Shown here one piece after another: positions 49,501-59,960 of a stretch of DNA of 64,000 bases. The position numbers were made by a program, and so were the translations under genes. The notes under the pieces are model-generated. The model ran no database searches, was not told where the DNA came from, and worked only from the letters and a program-made list of their open reading frames with translations. Source of the DNA: Ephydatia muelleri (taxonomy: Eukaryota > Porifera > Demospongiae > Spongillida > Spongillidae); NCBI GenBank assembly GCA_013339895.1, contig JABACO010000016.1:1684608-1748607 (forward strand), written 5' to 3'. Numbering within the stretch: position 1 is the stretch's first letter; each line of letters opens with the position of its first letter.

Positions 49501-51840
49501 CAGAGTACACCAGTGATGGAGAGGCCTGTTCAGACCATTTTAACACTACTTAAAGAAAATTCTACTTTTGAAAAAGTAACTGATAAGAAGCTCTATGACC
49601 TACTAGGGCAAACCATCAATGCAAGGCATCTGGATGGAGTAGTCAATAAACCTGTTACAGAAATGTTGTCTCCTGAAAAATCTCATCCCAATCCAAGATT
49701 ACTGCAAGTGAACCAAGACAGAAAATCAGACTCTTTGCACATGCATCATGTATCTGAGGTGACACAACAAATGATTCCGTACATAGCCAAGTTCAGAGAT
49801 GCTCCACCCCTCCCTGATGTAGACTGGTTATACTTCATTGACTCAGGAGGGCAGCCACAATTCCATCAACTCCTGCCTGCATTCATGCACCACACCAATC
49901 TCAACATCTTTGTCCTCAGGTTATGTGACAAGCTCAGTGACCATCCCACTGCTGAGTACTATGATGGGACAGGTGCTTGTGTGTCCTCCCCTGCCTCTTT
50001 ACTGACCAACAAGGAGATCCTCCAATCTTGTGCACAAGCTACACAGACAGCAGACCAAGATGGAGACTCCAGGCTCATCATGGTTGGTACACATCGAGAC
50101 CTCCAATGTGATGGTGAGACAATAAAGGACAAGAATGAACAGCTACTATCACTCCTCACCCCATCAATGAAGAGTCACCTGACATACAACAATGAAGCCA
50201 AAAGAGAGCTCATCTTTCCACTCAACACAAAAGAGCCTGTTGACGTAGATACAAAGGTTGCCCAGCATCTACGAAAATCTATTTTGTCAATCAAAAGAAG
50301 GATAAAGCCAAAAAAGATCCCTCTGAGATGGCTTGTGTTCCATCAAGAGATACAGTCACTATCCACAAAGAACAACAGTGACTTACTTAGCTTTCAAGAG
50401 TGCTGTCAGGTGGCCAAAAGACTTCACATGGAGGATGACACTGCAGCAGCTCTCAAATTCTTCTCTGACCTCAATTCTATATTGTACTACCCCTCCATCC
50501 TTCCCAATGTGGTCTTCACCAATCCTCAATGTCTTCTCAACATCATCACTGAGATAATTAAATACATTGTGTACAACACAGACAGTGCACTAGTCAATGA
50601 CCCTCTATTTATCAGTGCTCGTAATGAAGGAATTATTTCAGTCAAGCTCATTGATTTAATGAAGCAGGACATTCCACAAGTATTCAAGCCATCAATGATT
50701 GAGGCACATGATCTGATAGCTCTTCTCCTTCATCTGAAAATTGTCAGTAAACATAATAGTGATTTTTTTATGCCATCACTCCTCAGAGGTCTGGACACAA
50801 AAGGAATTGAAGTTTCACTGTCCAAGCATCCTGACTCTGTTGAACCATGTATTGTGTATTATAAAAACAGATGGCTTGAGTGTGGCACATTTGGATTTCT
50901 AATCACATCATTACTTTCTTCCGAGTGGGAACTTGCACCAAATGGAACTTGTGTGCATTCAAATTGCATTCAGTTGCTCTTTCATTCCTGTATGGTCACA
51001 TTGGTTGATCATGTGACCCATATTCAAATACATGTTCATGGTAGATCTGACATATGTAACAACTGTTGTCCAAAAATAAAACAGAGTGTTCTAGATGCAT
51101 TTAAAGTCAAACCCCAGTTCGGTTTTGTTTGTCCTTGCAGAGAATTTGAAGAAAGGCACATTGCTTCCTACACATCTGTAACCCTAGAAGCAAAGAGCAT
51201 ATTCTGTTCGAAAAATCCTCAGCGAATATTTCCCTTGTCTTCTCGTCATGAAGTGTGGATAAAATCTTCAAACCACAACCAGAAGTTTGTGAATGAAATG
51301 GTGTCTTGTGTCGATGCTCTCAAAGGTAAACGTAAGGTTTTTCATTGCATTGTGGTGCTCTAATAGCATGTTTGCTTACTGTGATACCATGAGAAGACTG
51401 ACATCTCTGCATGCATCATGTCAATAACATTGCAAGCCAAATGGAATATTTTATTACTACATGGAATTGAATTCAATTACATAGAATGTACATGTGTATA
51501 TGCATTGACCTTTGTCATATATTTGTTATAATGGAATGTAGGTGAAAGCTCTCCTAAAATGGCTGATCTCATGAATGATGTTGCTTCTCATATTCCTGCA
51601 AAGTGGAGATTGGTGGGAATTCAGTTGGAGCTACCTTCAGGGATACTGGATAGCATAGAGAATCAGAATGCTAGCAAACCAAATGGCTGCCTAATGTCAT
51701 TTAATCAGGTGTTTTCAGAATGGGAGAGACAGAAAACCAAACCTCATACATGGAAGACCATCATTAATGTTTTACATGCTCCAGCTGTTGGTGAACACGA
51801 ACTGTCTGATAAAATAGTCTTCAAGTATTGTAGACTCTAA
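43549..51840 (+). CDS. Ankyrin repeat - ROC-COR GTPase - Death domain protein, 6 exons
   Basis: About 1241 residues, frame intact. Exons: 43549-43560, 45851-47101, 47168-47254, 49108-49146, 49288-51325, 51542-51840. Introns are GT-AG and all phase 0 except the last (phase 1). Residues about 15-410 are ankyrin repeats, with PLNIAA and SPLHNACRK-type helices. Residues about 500-700 form a ROC-like GTPase: P-loop GAAGVGKT (about 512), switch II DSGGQ (FIDSGGQPQFHQLLPAF) and a G4-like VGTHRDL. Residues about 740-1140 match a COR domain (FFSDLNSILYYP, VVFTNPQCLL). The last 95 residues (DLMNDVASHIPAKWRLVGIQ, then SEWERQKTKPHTWKTII) are a Death domain. Order and content match DAPK1 without its kinase; related proteins are expanded in sponges and other invertebrates. 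Likely a GTP-switched adaptor in apoptosis or immunity (inference). The 12-nt first exon (MDAK) is inferred from its ATG context and donor; an extra small exon near 49200 cannot be excluded. Confidence 0.88.
44419..44550. mobile_element. Foldback element (MITE-like), 132 bp
   Basis: Nearly the whole element is one inverted repeat: it begins CAGAGATAATAT and ends ATTATCTCTG. The arms carry GATTCCCACAGCTGCGGATG against the inverse of CATTCGCAGCTGTGGGAATC, meeting at CACGTAGCGGTG. It lies in intron 1 of the ankyrin-ROC-COR-Death gene. I see no clear target duplication. Confidence 0.85.
44670..45478. mobile_element. Non-autonomous terminal-inverted-repeat transposon, 809 bp, 7-bp target duplication
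   Basis: The ends are perfect inverted repeats of about 33 bp (CATAGATTATAGAATACAGG then GATTGGAAACGGT at the left; the inverse complement at the right). TCTGCAC flanks both sides exactly (44663-44669 and 45479-45485), which marks a complete insertion. The 809-bp length cannot encode a standard transposase. The interior contains a minus-strand open frame at 45134-45412 of 92 residues with protein-like composition (GTFVSFAEKIVGTFEKLVPD), which may be a captured host exon or a remnant of its parent element. It sits in intron 1 of the ankyrin-ROC-COR-Death gene. A 7-bp duplication does not single out a superfamily for me. Confidence 0.9.
46141..46970 (+). repeat. 207-bp coding tandem duplication (two ankyrin repeats per unit)
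   Basis: The GGAGAAGCATAGG-type segment recurs at 46141, 46348, 46555 and 46762, exactly 207 bp apart, and at about 46963 (201 bp). 207 bp is 69 residues, or two ankyrin repeats. The 46555 and 46762 units differ by only a few bases, as do 46141 and 46348. Confidence 0.9.
47939..48077. mobile_element. Foldback element with roughly 51-bp arms
   Basis: ATGTCCTTTACTTGTACTAA at the left is mirrored by TTAGTACAAGTAAAGGACAT at the right, and the arms continue inwards through CAGATATA and ATTCATCATGTTGTT, enclosing about 37 bp. It lies in the third intron (47255-49107) of the ankyrin-ROC-COR-Death gene. The sequence is unrelated to the CAGAGATAAT family. Confidence 0.85.
48515..48565 (+). repeat. 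(TG)n microsatellite
   Basis: A TG tract with small interruptions in the third intron of the ankyrin-ROC-COR-Death gene. Confidence 0.9.
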
Positions 51841-52766
51841 CCACACTTTGTTCTAATTTTTTTCTAAATCCTTTTTTACATTTATGTATTAAGGCTTTAT
51901 GGTTTGTATTGTGGATTAATATGGAACGTTCTACGAGATTTTGGTTCTTGTGGATTATGTGGGACAGTTTCTGAGGAAATGTCGTACCGTTATAATGATA
52001 CGTTTTATGAGAATTTGTGGATTTCAGTTTATAACATAAAACTCAAATATTGCTATATCTTCTGAACCGTTAATGCTATCGACTTCCTATTTTCACCACT
52101 TCGTCATACATCACTTCTCTACATGTATGTGCAGAGTATTTTGGTGTCTTGCACAGCACAGTGCCGAGGTTACAAGGTCCGATACCCCATTCGGTTCAAA
52201 ACCGCCACATCTTCAGCTAGCAGCGTCCAAATCGCAGTACGTACGTAGAGGGGATCCTGTTGCTATTGATTTGTTCTGTTCGTTAATTTTTACTGTATCC
52301 ATTACGGAGATACAGCTGTGCAAAGTTAATTACTGAGCAGATGGTCTCGGCATACGTATCTAAACTAAACATGCCAATGGGATCTTCGTTGATGGTTGTA
52401 ATATCTCGAATTGTAAACACACCCAACAGTTATACAAGTACAGCATATACAACACCATACACGGAATGACCAAGTCCAGAAGAGAGGGAGTGACGGGTAG
52501 AGCCTCAATAGTCCAGCTTTCTCTAACTCCGGGTTGCCAACTGACTCCTATTACTTACAATTCCAGCGCTTAAAAGAGTCTGCCTCACGTGCCTGTTAGT
52601 CTAGAAGGTTCTATTGCAGTCCCATAGCCTGCTGTTGATAATCAATTACAATGGTGTAGTCATCATCCACGTATCTGATTGAAACGTTCAATTGTTCACT
52701 GTATTGTACATCTGTTGCTTCATCACCAATTACTGCATGCATGCCATCCAGGTGCGCAATTACATG

Positions 52767-52794
52767 TAGGGGCCTTGCACGTGCAAGGCCCCTA
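52767..52794. repeat. Perfect 28-bp palindrome
   Basis: TAGGGGCCTTGCAC followed at once by its inverse complement, with no spacer. It could extrude as a cruciform, be a transcription-factor site, or be a foldback footprint. Confidence 0.8.
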
Positions 52795-53600
52795 ATTTTG
52801 TAATTTCACGCAAAACCATTATAATTGTAATAACTCGTTTATTATATCGTGAGACATATATTTCCCTGCTTCAGTTAAGCCGGTGCTATCAGTAACTTCA
52901 CTCCATGCGGAAAGCAGCTACCTTCTTTTTCAATGTGACCACGCAACGAAAGGCCTTGACATAAAAGAAACTTCATTGCACACAGCTGCAGCTGCCTCAG
53001 AAGCCCCATTCGTCTGAACTTTAGCAGTTTCCACACTCAACTGTTGCACTAAAGTTGGGCTCAATTTTAATTCCCATTTCATCCTTGCCTCGTTATGGGG
53101 AGCTGAACTTTCATGAGCAATTAAGAAGCCTTTCAACAGCTTTTTTAATATTTTCAAAGAAATGCTGCATCGGGTTCAACTCCACACGGTGAAAACATAT
53201 TATGTTTCAGCGCGTATCGGCAGTGTAAGCAAAATATTTTCTTTTTTGATACACACAATGTTATCCAAACGTGTTTTTTCATACCAGGATAGCATAAAAT
53301 GCCTACCTTTTCTAGAAAATATCCCTCTGTTTCGGTTGATAGGCCTCCATTTCATTGCTACAGCAATTGCAAGTACAGTCCATTTGACCTTCATTTGTTG
53401 CAATACAGTCAACTGGTATTATGTCTACTTGGCTGTTTTCACATCTTTGTCCGAATAACTAGTCGTGTTTGCAACGATTACAGATTCGTTTGACGTTGAT
53501 GTCAACTCTCTCTGGTTGTTTTCAAGGGTACTGTCACGAAAAATTTAATCCGACCTTAAAAATTTTTTGAAATTGCCGGCCAATAACTTTTACTTGATTA

Positions 53601-53608
53601 ACGTGGGG

Positions 53609-53646
<38 letters not shown>
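53601..53646 (+). repeat. Poly-G run
   Basis: About 40 Gs after GTGGGGGGAG. A poly-C run of similar size lies 870 bp downstream (54517-54560), with an Ulp1/PHD pseudogene between the two. Confidence 0.95.
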
Positions 53647-53647
<1 letters not shown>

Positions 53648-54079
53648 ACTACGCCACTGTAATATGTTACCCTTGCACCTGGACCGGATAGGCTGTGAAG
53701 TACATTCAGAACCCAGCGGAACGGCGGAAGATAACTTTGGCTTGCCATGTGCATCCTTTTTGTAATGAAGACAATTGCACGAGTGAAAGAAAGATTTACG
53801 TGGAAAGGTGTAATTGAAGATGTGAAGAAGATGGTGAGTTAATACCATTTATTGCCATTCTTGTAGATTCTGTGGATTGCATTCATCTACTCCAGGACTA
53901 CAGTACACCACTCTGGGATCAAATCTAAGCTTTGACGTAATGAAGGATAATTTTGCATAATGGATCTAACAACTGAGTGACGGTCTCTACTTTAGATACC
54001 ACATATTAATGTTTATGACAGTTGTATCTCTGATCATACATGTATTGCAGATCAAATCTGTGCACTGATGCATTTATAG

Positions 54080-54453
54080 CATCCAACCTACAATCACAGT
54101 CTATCATGCCAATGTGGATAAGCAGATTAATGGGCATGACTGTGGTGTATATGCCATTGCTTTTGCTACTAGCCCACTCACTATGACACACAAAAGATGA
54201 AGCAGCATCTAGTTGATTGCTTGGAAGCACAAAAGATCATCCATTTACCAGCGCTTATGAGGAAGAAAGGCAGAAGTTTATAATGAAGAGGCTATACACA
54301 TATATTGCCATTGCAGAGGACCAGAGTCAGCAGTTATGATACAGTGTGACGGATGTTGTGAGTGGTATCATAAAGAATGTGACCAATCCATCCCACAAAG
54401 AACACTGAAAGTCAGACGTCATAAATGGTTTTGCAGAAATTGCAAAGAGTAAA
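54080..54453 (+). pseudogene. Ulp1-like cysteine protease C-terminus plus PHD finger, frame-broken
   Basis: Three pieces in different frames. First, VDKQINGHDCGVYAIAFATS (about 54112-54170) carries the DCG motif around the catalytic cysteine of Ulp1/C48-type peptidases. Next, about one base out of frame, HYDTQKMKQHLVDCLEAQ (about 54178-54235) is the following helix. After stops at about 54280 comes HIYCHCRGPE, MIQCDGCCEWYHKEC and WFCRNCKE (54298-54453, TAA), a complete Cys4-His-Cys3 PHD zinc finger. A Ulp1-like protease followed by a PHD finger recurs in animal transposon-like genes. Frameshifts and stops show this copy is dead. The upstream catalytic His/Asp part is not visible. Confidence 0.75.
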
Positions 54454-54512
54454 TAAGACGCAGAACGTGTTCATTTTCTTTTTTCGTAAGTGTAATCTCC
54501 GTTACCTCCCAC

Positions 54513-54516
<4 letters not shown>

Positions 54517-54560
<44 letters not shown>
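54517..54560 (+). repeat. Poly-C run of about 43 bases
   Basis: Pure C homopolymer, the longest single-base run in the window. Confidence 0.95.
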
Positions 54561-55921
54561 TTTGATCGACAAGGCACAACACTTGACTCAATCTAACAAT
54601 AGACTTAGCTTGCCGTTAATGGAGTTCACTGAGTTAATTGGTACAGTAGATGGTAGGTTAAAAACTCTTCACCATGCCCCTCTGTCAGCTTAGTAACCTT
54701 TTCAGAACAAAACGCCTGCAAAGGGGTCGAAACGGTTATCATTATTATCATAAACCCCTGAACAATTGTATTTGTCTGGCGTAGGATACTTTTTGGCAGG
54801 GTAGGATACATTTTGGCTGCCAAAATTTATCCTAGGATAGATTTTAGCAGAAATTTTTTATCCCATGGGATAAATTGTTGATGCCAAAATTTATCCTAGG
54901 ATAAATTTTTGGTGGGATAATTTTTGCCATGACAGGTCCATTTACTCGTCCCGTAGGTAAAAGTGGGGACGAGACCTAATGTCCGTTTTCTAATGCAATG
55001 AAACACCCGTGATCCTGAGTCTTGGCTTAGTCACATTAACAATATAATTGCGTGGGAGGTGTTCTGTTACGCTACCCTCCGGACCAAATATTATGGTCGG
55101 GGGGGGGGGAACCAGTATTTCAGAAAAAAATTGGCCCCCCTATGAAAAATTTGCCCCTTGAAAATTTTGGTTTCTCCCCTCCTTGTTAAAAGCAGCCATA
55201 TTTCAATAAATGAAATCATCATCCCTCGGAATGCACTTTTACATAATGGTCTCTGTGGTTTAAATCTCCCTCTTTAGATACTTGTTTGAAATGATAAATG
55301 AAAACATTAACATTAAGTTGGTGTTTTCAGTTCAGTAAAGTTATTGCATCGTTTACTTGCCCAACTTGATTTTCTTTGCTTTTCAGTAATACTCTCACAC
55401 TTAGCATGGTACCACTCTCTGCACTGACTGCATTGCACAAGTTTACTACTGCATGATGCATTTCTGCTGTCCCATGGCTGACTGCAGGTACAATAAACTT
55501 TTATTTCTTTTCTCAGCGTCGCTTACTAGGAGATGGAGGGAAAATGCTTGATTGTCCTGCACTGAAGCACTGGTGGAGATGATTCCTCATTTATTCTATT
55601 CGTATGTCTCCATATGTACATGTGGATTTCTTCCAGAGCACAGAGCTACTGTATATGCGATAGAACCAATCTGTGCTTGAACGTCAATAAAATTCATTTT
55701 GAAGCTGAATTGTAGCAATCTGATTTTTCAAAAATGGCTAGCAGATATGATCATACCATCACCTTGTTCTTCGTCACTCTTGTTTCGATACTCCGTTGTC
55801 ATCTTCATTGCCATGGACCACATTATGCATGTCCCAGGGGACCAAAATACGCATGCGCGGACCAATTCCAAAGAAATAGTCTGAATCGACCAGTTTTTTC
55901 ATAAAATTGGACTAAATTCTT

Positions 55922-55943
55922 GGGGGGGGGGGGGGGGGGGGGG
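55922..55943 (+). repeat. Poly-G run of about 22 bases
   Basis: Pure G homopolymer in otherwise unremarkable sequence. Confidence 0.9.
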
Positions 55944-58900
55944 TGACCAAAATGTTCATGACAGTTCTTGCCACACAATCAAAGGAGAGCGACAAAAGGT
56001 GAATTAAACGATGACTGCAGCCAACTCTTTCAGCTTTTAGAGTCGTTTTATTTTGCATCGTTCATGCCAGAATATGTAGGATGACTGCTGGATGACCAGA
56101 TTCTTTTAGATCATTTAATTAATATAAAAATTATTCTAATATCATGAGGCGTGAAAGCAAATAAAGACAGAACTGAAAAATGAGGTGTCATATACTGTAG
56201 CTGTTTAAGTCTGTGGTGGTTGGGGAGAAGAAATCTGCAACTTAGCCTTTTCTAAGTTAGCTCATCCTCTTAAAATGGCGTGCAGCTCCTTGAAGACTAT
56301 GCACAGTACGTCATCTTTTGTATACCAACTTACAAACTTGTCTGCCAGAGGTCCCACGACTGTATGAAATTGGGTCCGCATGTGATGCATTCATGCTAAC
56401 TGTTCTACATCATTCATTATTATTGACCACTGACAGAACTATTTCCCAAAATGGATTATGAACTGAAGACAGCCAGCAAATAGAGCTTGTGCACCAACGA
56501 TAGATAGTTCTTCCTTCCTTCCTTTGTCCCACTCTTACTTTCTGTATTTTATGGTCTTGTTTCCTACCATCGATTCTTTGTAGAAATAACCTGTACAGTT
56601 TAATACAAAGCAGATGCTCAGAACTGGGTTGGAAGTGTATGCCTAGTGGTGGAGACATTTTTTGCATGTGGAAGAACAGCAGACCAGTTTTCTCTCAACT
56701 AGCAATACGACTTCGGCACAAGCCAATTCAGCTCGGGTTACCATGCTAAATTCCATTTACGGCAGGCCAAGTCTACTCTTAGTTCGAGCCCATGCTCGTG
56801 CTTTCATGGCCCGTCTAATACAGCCACAACAATGGACCTGCTTGAGGGTTACGGGTAGTGTTGTGCAGGGCTGTTTGTATAAATAAGTGCATTTTCTGTA
56901 ATGATGTTTATACATTCAATGTACTTTCAAAACAGCAAATCAAATTTGAAGACCCTAAAATGTTTAAAAAAATTAAAATATATAATAATTTCTACCTTTT
57001 AAATGTTTTCCACGAAAAAGGCATGTTTTTTCTTTTTTTTTCCTTTCACGATTTCAAATTTTTTGATATACTAGAAGTCTGCCTTCTTAGGGGATAATAA
57101 ATATACATAGGGGTCCAAAAATCATTTTTGTCCCAGGCCCCAGGCTGGCTCTCAGCGGCCCTGGCCAAAAGGACATGATGCAATGAGTCTTACAAGTTTC
57201 CACGTGTATGTTTGCATAGATTGAGGCTAACAACGCATCGTGCATTTATAATGTGGAATTCTTGCCAAAAGAACAATCCGGGTTTAGAACCGGTATGCTG
57301 ACGACTCTTGGATGGGCCGGGAAACTCTTGCAAAGTTCGTTAATGGCTGAACTATTTGATAAAGCTAGGGTCCGACCCCTCACTACTTTGCAGAGCCTTC
57401 TAAAAGCTCTTTTTTGTTGCACCAGAATATATACATGTATTTTGGCGTGGAAGTTTCTAGGTGGTGTGATTGGTAGCAGATAATATCACATTACATTTCT
57501 AAAGGAGATAGTGGAGGCTTGGATAGAACTTGATGCGTCCAAAGCAGTCATTCAGAGAGTTGTACCAGAGCTTTTGGACCATTCTAAACAACACTATCAA
57601 GAAGCTTTTCTTTCCTGCTCTATTGGGTGGAAATATCACCTGGGCAGAAGAACTTGGTCCACCACATCACTTGTGGACTCGATCCTAGCAGAACAGCTTC
57701 TTCTTCATATAGCACCCTTCAAACAAATCGCAGTCAACATAGTGCAGGGATGGTGAATTTGGTCCTATACAAAATGGACTCTCTTTGGAAGGCCAGAAAG
57801 AGTCGTGTTAAATCCAAGATGCAAGCATTCAAATCTGATCTGGAATGCTCACATTATTGTAGTGACGAGAACTCATATAGCTAACTGTTCTCCCACTAGC
57901 AAGATACCATTTTAATCTACCACCTATAAATTTTGGGATAGTACGGATATCTGCTATATGCGTGATCCAGAAGAGTTACCGCCCAAATGGGATGGATACG
58001 GAACAATGAAATGTAAAGTGAGGGGGCGGGCCTAGTTATTGGGATTGTATTGGTTGACAATGCCTGTTGGGAGAGATGTTACCCAGGTTGCGGCTTGACC
58101 TAGGATTACGTGGTGTTTGACTGGAGGCACTGTTTGATATTAAGTAATTGATACAGATGCCATCTCACAGCAAGAGGAGTCGGTACTTGAATCTGAAACT
58201 GAAGAAAAAAAATTAGTGGAAGATCAAAGAGGGGATTATACCATTGATACTACCTGGAGATGGAATTTTACATTGTGAAGCCAAATGTCTCCTAAAACAT
58301 AAGCGGAAAGTGGTTTATGCTCAGACATACAAGAGTGAGACTATATACACCAGATGCTTGCAAATGAAGGCAAAGGTTTTAAATTAAAATAACCCAGGAT
58401 TGAAACTTGATTTTTTTTTACATGACAGCAGCTAGGCAAATACTTCACTTGTTCTAAGCATGTAAGCAATTAAGTAATTATATCAAAACCTCATAAATCT
58501 ATATACTCAAAGCCCAAAGTTATTTAAGATTAGGTTAGGCTTAATGAATTTTAATAATTATGTATAAGTAACGCAAGATATGAATATGCAGTGGAGCAGG
58601 ATTAATTTCAATTCGATTTTTTGATTTGTTATTTAAATATTGAATAACAAAACGCAAATAAAATTTTCAAGTAAATATGCAGTTTATGAATCCTCCAATT
58701 AATTAAATATTAGTTAATTAGAAAGTATTTGATTTTATCTTCACACCTATTAAAGGTTTAAATAACACAGCTCACATTTGCCTAACTCCAGAATTTTTGT
58801 TGATAAATTCATTTAGATTATTTAAAACCTTGCCTTCATTTGCGAACATCTGGTATATCATTTGCAATTGTTAGATCAGCGAGTGCAGGGTCAAGAACTA

Positions 58901-59307
58901 GATGGAGAATAATCCTTCAGTTTCTGCTATCATGAGTCATTCTCATCCCCCTGTCTTATATTTCATTGTTTCTATCAATATTCCTTTGGTATGAAAACAA
59001 AAAAAACTAAAAACAATTACAAGAGCTGGCTGGAGTCTCGATGTGTTATCATTATAATTTTTCTTAACACAGAATTTTTACTGGATACATAATTTTTGCA
59101 GGATGCAGAACATTTTGATGGACATAAATTTTATGTGAGACTTTATCAATACAGACCTGCATATAAGCGACATAGTAATGTCTACATGTAGCTCTTTAGA
59201 AAATGACGTAAACTGCTAGCTGTATTATGAATTCAGAACATTCATGTTTTCATCTAGCAAATCACATTCTGGTGCATAAGAATGTACGTCTTACGACAGT
59301 GTACAGG

Positions 59308-59425
59308 TCCATGTACGCAACAATGCTAGTGTGTGCACAAGTGTGAGCCAGCATGAGTTCATGTACTATGTGTGAGCTGAGAAATAACAGACCGGCAATC
59401 GTAGCTGAGTGGGCGTGGCAGAGGA
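59308..59425 (+). repeat. Dispersed repeat, inverted copy of 41127-41250
   Basis: See the copy at 41127-41250. The preceding sequence (58560-58760) also has short direct-orientation matches with 40020-40400 (CAGTGGAGCAGGATTAATTT; ATGAATCCTCCA), so this locality has received several pieces of the same repeat families. Confidence 0.85.
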
Positions 59426-59826
59426 TTTTAGCAAGGATTATGGCAAATAGGAAAGCTTTATTACACGACTAGAGGATGGTGCTTACGCACGCCGTTTTGA
59501 AAACTGCCCACGAAGCAAGATTACTGCAACCATTCACTGAGATCCGTTAATTTGGCACGATCGTTTGGCGAAGTGAGAAGTCTTCTTCTTCTTTTAATTT
59601 TCCAGCAAAAAACACACTGCCGCTAAACAGTTGCGAACGGCTAGCTAGTTTAAGGCGGAGAATGGGTGGAGAAATGGGCGGAACAAAGAATTTATTGTGG
59701 ATAGCATGCAATAATAGCGGGAAATGTGCATTAATGACATACTTTTCAGTGCGATGTTCTATATACCTCTTTCTCTTTGCCACGGGCAAGCGTATGATGG
59801 AGCGGCCGTCATGAAGGGCATAAGAA

Positions 59827-59960
59827 GTGGAGTGGCCAAGGATAGGAAATGATGTTCCACAGGCTCTGCCAGTGCATTGTCTTGCTCATTGCCTACACCT
59901 TTGCCTTCAGGATGCAGGAAAACAGACTAATCTAATGCGAGATGCCATTCGACTTGACTG
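59827..59960 (+). pseudogene. hAT transposase-like fragment
   Basis: An open stretch reading RIGNDVPQALPVHCLAHCLH then LCLQDAGKQTNLMRDAI. The pattern AxPVHCLAHxLxLCLQDA is characteristic of hAT-family transposases (the TTF-type/DUF4371 relatives that domesticated ZMYM-like proteins resemble). Only about 45 residues remain recognisable; neither the zinc-finger start nor the dimerisation end is seen. Old, immobile remnant. Confidence 0.65.

Larger units (their letters stand above)
51841..54080. other. Intergenic region with no recognised gene
   Basis: About 2.2 kb downstream of the Death-domain gene. Contains the perfect palindrome 52767-52794 and a roughly 45-base G-rich run (53601-53646). 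Open frames at 52930-53157 (-) and 53162-53458 (+) have protein-like composition but match nothing I know and lack supporting splice structure. Confidence 0.6.
54454..59826. other. Gene-poor, mobile-element-degraded region
   Basis: About 5.4 kb without a supportable gene. It has a poly-C run (54517-54560), short palindromic TTTATCCTAGGATAAA motifs (about 54825-54910), a poly-G run (55922-55943), AT-rich sequence with short similarity to 40020-40400 (for example CAGTGGAGCAGGATTAATTT at about 58590), and the dispersed repeat at 59308-59425. Open frames at 57253-57483 and 57511-57756 are unrecognised. Confidence 0.6.

Noticed and set aside
57253..57483. Possible reverse-transcriptase fragment (FLPKEQSGFRTG)
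   Set aside because: The short resemblance to the LPxxQxGFRxG motif of LINE reverse transcriptases is not followed by any other RT motif such as the catalytic DD; too weak to annotate.
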